The notes beneath the pieces were generated by a model. The model was given only the letters and a program-made list of their open reading frames with translations. It searched no databases and was not told the DNA's origin. Below are positions 34,879 to 40,925 of a DNA stretch of 64,000 bases, piece by piece (the first letter of the stretch is position 1; each line of letters starts with the position of its first letter). Both the position numbers and the translations under genes were made by a program. The stretch is from Pararheinheimera marina (lineage in GTDB: Bacteria; Pseudomonadota; Gammaproteobacteria; Enterobacterales; Alteromonadaceae). The stretch lies in the NCBI RefSeq assembly GCF_042654345.1, contig NZ_JBHSGB010000010.1, positions 744,001-808,000 on the forward strand, given 5' to 3'.

Positions 34879-35223
34879 ATGACCACATCGCAACTGGACA
34901 AAATGCGGCTGGAGTTAAGGCGGGGCGTGCTGGTGCTGGCGGTTTTGGCGTCGTTAAAGCAACCGCATTATGGCTATTCATTACGCAAACAATTGCAAGA
35001 CGCTGGTGTAGAGATTGATGAAGGCACCTTGTACCCGCTGATCCGGCGGCTGGCAGAGCAGGGGGTGCTCGACAGCGAGTGGCAGCAGGCCGAAGGGCGG
35101 GAGCGTCGCTACTACCAATTGAATCAGCAAGGGCAGCAGTTATTGCAACAACTGCGACAGGAGTGGTTGCTGCTTGGTAGCGCACTTTCACCCTTACTGA
35201 ACACTCTTTCGGAGGCAGAATAA
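34879..35223 (+). CDS. PadR family transcriptional regulator
   Basis: This 114-residue protein has the PadR winged-helix signature LRRGVLVLAVLASL, HYGYSLRKQL, DEGTLYPLIRRLAEQGVL and RRYYQLNQQG. It is of the short type with a brief C-terminal dimerisation helix. It is probably a repressor of its own operon through the three repeats upstream. The next gene, a HAAS-domain membrane protein, starts 1 base after the stop; PadR/HAAS pairs are common and the HAAS protein is thought to carry the membrane-linked function. Confidence 0.93.
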   Translation: MTTSQLDKMRLELRRGVLVLAVLASLKQPHYGYSLRKQLQDAGVEIDEGTLYPLIRRLAEQGVLDSEWQQAEGRERRYYQLNQQGQQLLQQLRQEWLLLGSALSPLLNTLSEAE

Positions 35224-35224
35224 G

Positions 35225-36187
35225 ATGGAATTATTGGAACGTTATCTGAGCGCCGTAGCGCGTGAACTCCCGGAGTCACTGCGGGATGAAATCAGCCGCG
35301 AGCTGAAAGCCAATCTGCTCGACAGTGCAGAGCAGAAGGAACAAGAGCTTGGCCGAGTGTTAAACGGTAGCGAATGGGCTGAGCTTTTAAGGCAATGTGG
35401 CCACCCGGCTCGGGTCGCACGGCAATTTGTGCCTGTGCGCCCGCTGGTGGCTGCTGACGACATGCCTCTGTTGTGGCATGTACTGGCGATGGTGATTGGG
35501 GTTATTTTTGTATTCGAAGTGGTGGAAGCGTCAGCCCGGCTGGTGTTTTCCGACCCCAATCCGTTTCGTTTTGTCTTTCAGCTGTTGGCTGATGTGATCC
35601 GTCAAGGTTGTTTTGTGTTTGCCGTGATAGTGATCTCGTTCTGGCTGGCGGCTCAGGATGGCCGCAGTCTGTCGTCACGTTGTGCGCAGTTATGGGAGCC
35701 GTCACAGTTACCCAAAGCCGAGCAATCCTGGCGCTACATCCGGTTAAGTGACGTCTTTACCGACCTGGCCACTTATATCTTTGTGCTGGTGTTGACCACT
35801 ATGCCTGTTTGGATGAGTGACGCTCAGCAACAAGGCCTGCTGCTGGTATTCAACAGCGACGCGCAATTGTGGTTATGGTTTTTCAGCCCGGTGATGGCGT
35901 TATCGGTCGCCTTTTGTTTCTGGCAATTGCAACGCCGTTTATGGAGCAAAGCCATGCTGACAACGGCCATTGCTGTGAATCTGAGTTGGCTGGCGATGTT
36001 GGTTTGGCTGGGCTTGCAATACCCGCTGTGGCAACAACCGCTACTGGAAGCCCGGCACGAGCCCTTGGCCGGCATGTTGACGCAATTGCAGTTAGAACGG
36101 GGGCTCAGCTGGGGTCTGCTGGTGTCGTCGTTGTTCCCAGGCTATGAAGTGCTGCGGGATTCGTTGCGCTTGCGTCAATGGGACTGA
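35225..36187 (+). CDS. HAAS-domain membrane protein partnered with PadR
   Basis: This 320-residue protein starts with a cytoplasmic helical HAAS-like domain (1-70, ERYLSAVARELPESLRDEISRELKANL), also found as the permease prefix domain of FtsX-like proteins, followed by about five membrane helices (starting near residues 83, 118, 174, 210 and 245). Function unknown; it is translationally linked to padR (GGAGG at 35211-35215 lies in the padR end, start 1 base after its stop). It is convergent with the sigma-membrane fusion gene, sharing a terminator hairpin. Confidence 0.75.
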   Translation: MELLERYLSAVARELPESLRDEISRELKANLLDSAEQKEQELGRVLNGSEWAELLRQCGHPARVARQFVPVRPLVAADDMPLLWHVLAMVIGVIFVFEVVEASARLVFSDPNPFRFVFQLLADVIRQGCFVFAVIVISFWLAAQDGRSLSSRCAQLWEPSQLPKAEQSWRYIRLSDVFTDLATYIFVLVLTTMPVWMSDAQQQGLLLVFNSDAQLWLWFFSPVMALSVAFCFWQLQRRLWSKAMLTTAIAVNLSWLAMLVWLGLQYPLWQQPLLEARHEPLAGMLTQLQLERGLSWGLLVSSLFPGYEVLRDSLRLRQWD

Positions 36188-36203
36188 CGGCAGCGCCGCA
36201 TCG

Positions 36204-36233
36204 CAAAGCGGGCACTTACAAACGCCCGCTTTG
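36204..36233. terminator. Terminator hairpin between the HAAS gene and the sigma gene
   Basis: CAAAGCGGGC (36204-36213) and GCCCGCTTTG (36224-36233) pair perfectly around a 10-base loop. The right arm and part of the loop lie inside the last codons of the minus-strand sigma gene (stop at 36216-36218). No long T-run follows on either side, so efficiency is uncertain. Confidence 0.55.
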
Positions 36234-37343
36234 GATTAAACCGTAAACCATACCAAATAAGCCGCCGCCATAACCGACCACCAGGCCAAACAGACAGCCC
36301 AGCTTCTGCCAGAGCACACTGCGCCGTCCCGCTGCGCTGAACAGTGCTTTTTGCTCCAGCCCAGGTGCAATCAATTGCCACATCCGGTATTGCTGCCGAC
36401 TCAGTCCCGCCAGAAAGACGGTGAAGCAGAGCAGAGGAGCGACAGCCCCAGAAGTGAGCTCATAGGCAGCTGTCAGGGCCAGGCCACTAAGCAGCACCCA
36501 GGCAACCGTCTGATTACGCAACTTGCGTAGTTGCTGGCGCAAAACAGGTGAATCGGCATTTTTAATCGGCTGCTGCATGCCGATAATGACGCCAATGACC
36601 GCAACAAAAGCGCCCAGCATGGCACCACTGAACAGCAGCAGCCATTTTGCCCAGCCGCTTTGGCTGGCCGCCAGACCTGAAACCGTCGCGGCTGCGGCAG
36701 GTGGCGCAACGCTGCTCAGCACTGCACAGACGGCGGTGGTTAAGCCCAGCCCTGGCGCAGTGGAGCACAACAATTCGCCGCCCCGTCGCAACCACTGGGC
36801 TTTTAATAACTCGCGCACCCGCTGCAGTTTTTTGCGCACATTGGCTTCGGTTAACCCGAGCAGTTGTGCCACCTGCTGACTGTTTTGTTCTTCGCGATAA
36901 AACAGCAGTACTATCTCCCGGCTTTCGTCGGGCAGCTGCTCTATCAGGCTGCCAATCAACTGATTTTGCTGCTCACGCGCTAAATCTTGCTCAGGCTCTA
37001 TACCTGAACAAAAGGATTCCAGTAAGGCTTCAGCTTCTTCACCACGTTCAGTGCTTTGAACCCTGTTGTCACGCAGATAATGAAAAGCGCGGTAGCGGGT
37101 GATTTGTCGCAGCCAGGGTAAGAAGCTGGCCGGATTGTTCAAACTATGCAGCTGTTTCCAGGCATAAATAAACACTTGTTGGGTAATGTCTTCGCTGGCA
37201 TCCAAATCTTTCACTATCGCCAGCGCAATGCTGCTGACCGTGCGTTGACTTTGTTGCATCAGACGACTGAATGCCTGGACATCCCCCTGGCCTGCTGCCA
37301 GTACATCTGGCAGCAGGCGTTGTTCCTGAGTTTGACTGGTCAT
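36216..37343 (-). CDS. sigma-70 family factor fused to a C-terminal membrane domain
   Basis: The 375-residue protein starts as an ECF-type sigma factor: region 2 at about 24-95 (DASEDITQQVFIYAWKQL, RAFHYLRDN) and region 4 at about 130-183 (LPDESREIVLLFYREE, GLTEANVRKKLQRVRELLK). Unlike a normal ECF factor (about 190 residues) it continues for another 190 residues with hydrophobic segments near 195-215, 232-256, 279-313 and 347-370. The frame is continuous, so this is a true fusion. The membrane part could replace a separate anti-sigma factor. It starts 3 bases after the hydrolase stop, using AAAGGA in that gene's last codons, so the two are coupled. Confidence 0.85.
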   Translation of the reverse strand: MTSQTQEQRLLPDVLAAGQGDVQAFSRLMQQSQRTVSSIALAIVKDLDASEDITQQVFIYAWKQLHSLNNPASFLPWLRQITRYRAFHYLRDNRVQSTERGEEAEALLESFCSGIEPEQDLAREQQNQLIGSLIEQLPDESREIVLLFYREEQNSQQVAQLLGLTEANVRKKLQRVRELLKAQWLRRGGELLCSTAPGLGLTTAVCAVLSSVAPPAAAATVSGLAASQSGWAKWLLLFSGAMLGAFVAVIGVIIGMQQPIKNADSPVLRQQLRKLRNQTVAWVLLSGLALTAAYELTSGAVAPLLCFTVFLAGLSRQQYRMWQLIAPGLEQKALFSAAGRRSVLWQKLGCLFGLVVGYGGGLFGMVYGLIQSGRL

Positions 37344-37346
37344 GGG

Positions 37347-38270
37347 TTAATCCTTTAAAAAAGCCTGCACTTTGCTGAGAAACCAGCTGGGTTGGTCCAG
37401 CATAATAAAATGCCGTGCTCTTGGTGCAAATTCAAGCTCAAGCTGTTGAATTCCTGCCAGTTGTTCACGGTACAGCTTTGCCGCTTGTGCTTGCTGCTCA
37501 CGGGTTGGCAGGCCGGCATTGGCACCAAGGAACAGTACTTTGTCATCGATGGCCGGCATCTTGCTGCGAATATCGCTGGTCAGCAGTTCCGCCACCAATT
37601 GGCCTGTGCGTTTTGGATCCGAGCTGGCCGCCATTTGCAGCACCAGGCGCTGAGCGGCCGGGGTCACTGCCTGAATGTGAATACCTTGCTTTGTCATGGC
37701 TTTAAGCTGCTCAGCGCTCATCGCCTGGTACAGGGCTTGTAGTTGCGCAGCCTGAGGTTGCATCTGGGCTGCAGTGGTCTGATTCGACTGCGTAAAAATG
37801 GGGGCAAGAAACGGCAAGCCATCTACGGCCACCACTTTGCCTGTTAACTCCGGGTACTGGCTGGCCAGATTCAGCGCGAGGAACGAACCCATACTGTGGC
37901 CAATCACTACCGGCTGGTGCAGGGTGTGCTGACGGATGTAGTCAGCCAGCTGCTCTGTCAGGGTCTGCAGCAGGTGGCCCTGATGGGCCGAGCTTGCTGT
38001 TTGGCCAAGACCTTTAACATTGATCAGGTGCAGTTGGTGATCCTGACTCAGTACTTCGGCGCTTTGTTGCCAAACCCTTTGGTCTGACATCAGGCCCGGG
38101 ATCAGAATAACGGCAGGGCCTTTCCCTCGCACTTCTACGTCAAATTGCCGCTCTTCAGCTTTCAGATTGCCAGCCAGTACACCGGCGACAATGGTCAGAC
38201 TGATGGCGAAATGGGTCCAGAAGCCAGGTTTTTTAGCGGCATTTTTATTGATGATCGTTTTGGTGCTCAT
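37347..38270 (-). CDS. membrane-anchored or exported alpha/beta hydrolase
   Basis: This 307-residue protein has a positively charged N-terminus and one hydrophobic segment (about 18-35, FAISLTIVAGVLAG), then an alpha/beta-hydrolase domain with the nucleophile elbow GHSMGS (Ser126), LIPGLMSDQRVW oxyanion loop and a late histidine in RHFIMLDQP. It should act in the periplasm; the substrate is unknown. It is the first gene of a two-gene operon with the sigma-membrane fusion, a suggestive pairing of an envelope enzyme with a membrane-tethered regulator. Confidence 0.85.
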   Translation of the reverse strand: MSTKTIINKNAAKKPGFWTHFAISLTIVAGVLAGNLKAEERQFDVEVRGKGPAVILIPGLMSDQRVWQQSAEVLSQDHQLHLINVKGLGQTASSAHQGHLLQTLTEQLADYIRQHTLHQPVVIGHSMGSFLALNLASQYPELTGKVVAVDGLPFLAPIFTQSNQTTAAQMQPQAAQLQALYQAMSAEQLKAMTKQGIHIQAVTPAAQRLVLQMAASSDPKRTGQLVAELLTSDIRSKMPAIDDKVLFLGANAGLPTREQQAQAAKLYREQLAGIQQLELEFAPRARHFIMLDQPSWFLSKVQAFLKD

Positions 38271-38626
38271 TGACGTAGTCTCCGTGTGGTTTGAAATTAA
38301 TTGCTGTGTTTAATTCCAAGTGCCGGCAGACGAACTGACTGTGACAAAAATTTTTGATTTTTTTTCGGCAAGACTAAGGCTACTGATTTACCTCGGTTTT
38401 TTTATCAGCGTTGCAGAGCAGTTTTCAGCCGTCAGTTTTGAGAACAGCATTCAGCCAAGGTAAAGCTAAGGGCCGTAAACTGAAACTGTCAGCCTGATTG
38501 CACTCCAGCTGACACAACCCATTTTGCCAGCCTTGTTGGCTGGCAATGGCGGTGATCCTGTAAAGGATGCACTGACAGACATGCAGGAAGGGGTTCAGGG
38601 ATGAACCCAACTTGCGTCTCTCTCCT
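38271..38626. other. 356-base intergenic region between the hydrolase and LysR genes
   Basis: No convincing gene was found. It holds the promoter side of the hydrolase operon (AT-rich 38335-38405) and two hairpins: TGCCAGCC/GGCTGGCA (38525-38532 and 38538-38545) and GGGTTC/GAACCC (38591-38596 and 38603-38608). Neither has a long T-run; the second lies 19 bases from the LysR stop and might help end that transcript. A 61-codon minus-strand frame (38425-38610) has no supporting features. Confidence 0.4.
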
Positions 38627-39538
38627 TTACTGCGTTAACAGCTGATGAATTTGTCGCCGAAGCCAGGCGAGTACAAAATCCCCTTGTGTTCTGGAATGCC
38701 AGATTTGTGACACTTGCACCGGTGAGAGCTCAACGGGGCAAGGCCTGGTGGTCAGCTGAGGGTTTTGGCTGCAGGCTTGTTCTGCAATGGAAGCCAGGCA
38801 AGTGAGCAGCAGATCGGTCTCTGCCAGCATGGCCGCCGGGGTCATAAAGCTGGACAATCCAGCCACCACCTGACGTTTATACCCTTGTAGCGCCAGGGCT
38901 TTATCCACCAGGCCGTGCATGTCTCCGGTTAAGGTGGTCATCAGGTGCCGGGCCTGGCAGTAGTCACTGAATGACAATTCAGCATTTAACGCCAGCGGGT
39001 GACTGACAGACAGCAGAACCACAAAGTGTTCCTGCTGCAATTTCTGTTGGTAAAAGGTCAGTGGCAAGTCCTGGTAGAAACCGGCGATGGCTAGGTCGCA
39101 ATCACCGCGTTCCAGCTCCATCTTTGGCAGCTGGCCTTGGGTATTGCGAAACACCAACTGCAGTTGCGGCGCCTCTCTGGCAAGTACGGGCAACAGCTTG
39201 GGTAATAACAGTTGCTCAATATAGTCCGTACTGTAAATCCGCAGCTGGCGTTTTTGCTGATGCAAGCCAGGAGACTGTGCATTCTGGTAAAACTGTTCCA
39301 GCTGTGCGACCAGGCCGAGCAGTTCGGTGGCCAGTCGTTCTGCCCTTGGAGTCGCCGTCAGGCCGCGGGCGGCACGCACAAACAGCGGATCGTCAAATTC
39401 TTTGCGTAACCTGTTTAATTGGTGGCTCAGCGCTGGCTGGCTCAAATGCATCCGTTGGGCAGCACGGGTCAGATTCAACTCTTCATACACCACTTTAAAC
39501 AGCAACAGCAGGTTCAGATCATGGTTACTGATATTCAT
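38627..39538 (-). CDS. LysR family transcriptional regulator
   Basis: The 303-residue protein has the LysR N-terminal winged helix-turn-helix (about 8-65: LLLLFKVVYEELNLTRAAQRM, LSQPALSHQLNRLR) and a C-terminal two-lobed effector-binding domain. It is divergent from the DJ-1/PfpI-like gene, so that gene is its most likely target. The 89-base gap contains a possible LysR box. The start codon has no clear ribosome binding site. Confidence 0.92.
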   Translation of the reverse strand: MNISNHDLNLLLLFKVVYEELNLTRAAQRMHLSQPALSHQLNRLRKEFDDPLFVRAARGLTATPRAERLATELLGLVAQLEQFYQNAQSPGLHQQKRQLRIYSTDYIEQLLLPKLLPVLAREAPQLQLVFRNTQGQLPKMELERGDCDLAIAGFYQDLPLTFYQQKLQQEHFVVLLSVSHPLALNAELSFSDYCQARHLMTTLTGDMHGLVDKALALQGYKRQVVAGLSSFMTPAAMLAETDLLLTCLASIAEQACSQNPQLTTRPCPVELSPVQVSQIWHSRTQGDFVLAWLRRQIHQLLTQ

Positions 39539-39563
39539 AATTTGGATGGCTTGTATTTAATCA

Positions 39564-39580
39564 ATTCATTTCATCTGAAT
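39564..39580. promoter_or_regulatory. Possible LysR-type box between LysR and DJ-1 genes
   Basis: ATTCATTTCATCTGAAT is an inverted repeat with 5-base arms (ATTCA/TGAAT) spaced by 7, giving the T-N11-A form expected of LysR sites. It is central in the divergent intergenic region. AT-rich DNA makes chance matches likely. Confidence 0.35.
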
Positions 39581-39627
39581 CTACGCTGCACCTAGACTGC
39601 ATGCAACCAACACAAGAGGACAAACCG

Positions 39628-40389
39628 ATGAAAATAGTGATCACTGCTGCAGCAACAGCCTTGCTGGGCTTAAGTTCTGTCGCGGCTCAGGCTGCAGACA
39701 AAGTACTGATCGTGGTGACCAGCCACAGTCAGATGGGCAACACCGCTGAGCAAACCGGCTATTGGCTGAGTGAAGTGACTCACCCTTATAAGGTACTGAC
39801 AGATGCCGGATTTAGCGTGGATATTGCCAGTCTGGCAGGTGGAAAAGCGCCGGCAGACCCTCGCAGCTTGGACAGCAAAGACAGTGTCAATCAATGGTTT
39901 GCAGAGAACGCAGTGCATCAGCAAAAGTTAGAACAGAGCCTGAAGCTGAGTGCTTTAAAGCCAGAAGAGTATGACGCGGTGATCTTTGCTGGTGGGCACG
40001 GCACCATGTGGGATTTTCCGAGCGATCAGGTATTGCAACAATTTGCCGCAGCACTTTATGAGCGACAAGGGGTGGTGGCCGCGGTTTGTCATGGTCCGGC
40101 GGCACTACTGAATATTCGGCTGAGCAGCGGCGATTTGTTGATTAAAGGCAAAAAACTAACCGGCTTTAGCAATGAAGAAGAGCAAGCAGTCAAACTGGAT
40201 CAGGTCGTGCCGTTTTCGTTACAGGATGAGCTGACCAGCCGTGGCGGGCTATACAGCGCGGCCGGCTTGTGGCAATCCAATGTAGTGGTCGATCAGCGGC
40301 TGGTCACCGGGCAAAACCCACAATCTGCCGAAGCCGTCGGGCATGAGGTCAGCAAACTACTTAAAGCTGCTGCACTGTCATCGAACTAG
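39628..40389 (+). CDS. exported DJ-1/PfpI family protein
   Basis: This 253-residue protein has a signal peptide (1-22, ALLGLSSVAAQA) followed by a DJ-1/PfpI type-1 glutamine-amidotransferase-like domain with the nucleophile elbow AAVCHGPAALL (Cys154) and FAGGHGTMWDF. Cytosolic relatives include Hsp31-like chaperones and glyoxalase III; here the location would be periplasmic. ATG 39628 has GAGG (39616-39619) upstream; an upstream in-frame ATG (39601) lacks one and breaks the signal peptide. It is probably controlled by the divergent LysR gene. Its TAG stop overlaps the left TA target of the MITE-like element. Confidence 0.9.
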   Translation: MKIVITAAATALLGLSSVAAQAADKVLIVVTSHSQMGNTAEQTGYWLSEVTHPYKVLTDAGFSVDIASLAGGKAPADPRSLDSKDSVNQWFAENAVHQQKLEQSLKLSALKPEEYDAVIFAGGHGTMWDFPSDQVLQQFAAALYERQGVVAAVCHGPAALLNIRLSSGDLLIKGKKLTGFSNEEEQAVKLDQVVPFSLQDELTSRGGLYSAAGLWQSNVVVDQRLVTGQNPQSAEAVGHEVSKLLKAAALSSN

Positions 40390-40653
40390 GGCTTGTTGAC
40401 GTTTCAGGGTTATTTTTGCAGCAGTCTGGCCGGTTTTTATGCAAGGCAGTGCGAGTGCAGTGTAGTTATTCTACATAAGCGAGCACTAACGCAGCAGAAA
40501 GACCGGCCAGGCGCTGCCCTTCGGGTTCGCTCTGGCGGCGCCCTGCACTTTGTCACTCGTCGTTCATTTAGAATAACTAAACTTCGCTCCTCGTTTCGCG
40601 TTCAGAACGCCGCCAGAGCGAACAAAATTTAATCTCGAAACGTCAACAAGCCC
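40389..40653. mobile_element. 265-bp MITE-like element with 17-bp perfect terminal inverted repeats
   Basis: The ends GGGCTTGTTGACGTTTC (40389-40405) and GAAACGTCAACAAGCCC (40637-40653) are perfect inverted repeats, flanked on both sides by TA (40387-40388 and 40654-40655), the target duplication of Tc1/mariner-IS630-type elements. Inside are three more exact inverted pairs: CTGGCCGGT (40426/40502), TAGTTATTCTA (40463/40569) and the 16-base GTTCGCTCTGGCGGCG (40525/40608). It encodes no transposase; a 79-codon frame inside has no recognisable features. It sits between the DJ-1-like gene and that gene's terminator, so it arrived later. Confidence 0.85.
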
Positions 40654-40728
40654 TAGATTTAGTGTCATGCAGGTGCAACAGGCTTTACCCATACTGGCAG
40701 GGCTTGTTGCATTGCTTGAGAGTTCTCC

Positions 40729-40751
40729 GGGCCTTTACAGGCCCTTTTTTT
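40729..40751 (+). terminator. Terminator, probably that of the DJ-1-like gene before the insertion
   Basis: GGGCCT (40729-40734) and AGGCCC (40739-40744) pair around ttac and run into seven T. It lies 340 bases after the stop codon, but only about 75 bases after it if the MITE-like element is removed. The remaining bases up to 40925 hold no gene and should carry the promoter of the GGDEF/EAL gene. Confidence 0.88.
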
Positions 40752-40925
40752 ATCGACACGGGAGAGCTGCTGACGCCCCCTGGTTTGGGGTGGCTTGTGT
40801 TATGGGCTGAACCTCGCAGGAGGTAGTGCGTCTGTCTCATTCGGTACAGTGGTACTGATTTTTGTCATAAAACCGCCATTTATCCCCGTTAAGCTGACAT
40901 TACTCGGTTTTGTCACCTGCCAGTT

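Noticed and set aside
36647..37102. 151-codon plus-strand frame opposite the sigma-membrane gene
   Set aside because: Antisense shadow, low-complexity composition, and the sigma frame has strong motifs over the same bases.
38425..38610. 61-codon minus-strand frame in the hydrolase-LysR gap
   Set aside because: No recognisable features, no good ribosome binding site, and it spans two hairpins.
40393..40632. 79-codon frame inside the MITE-like element
   Set aside because: It consists of the element's structured repeats read in one frame, shows no recognisable motif and has no ribosome binding site. I treat it as non-coding.
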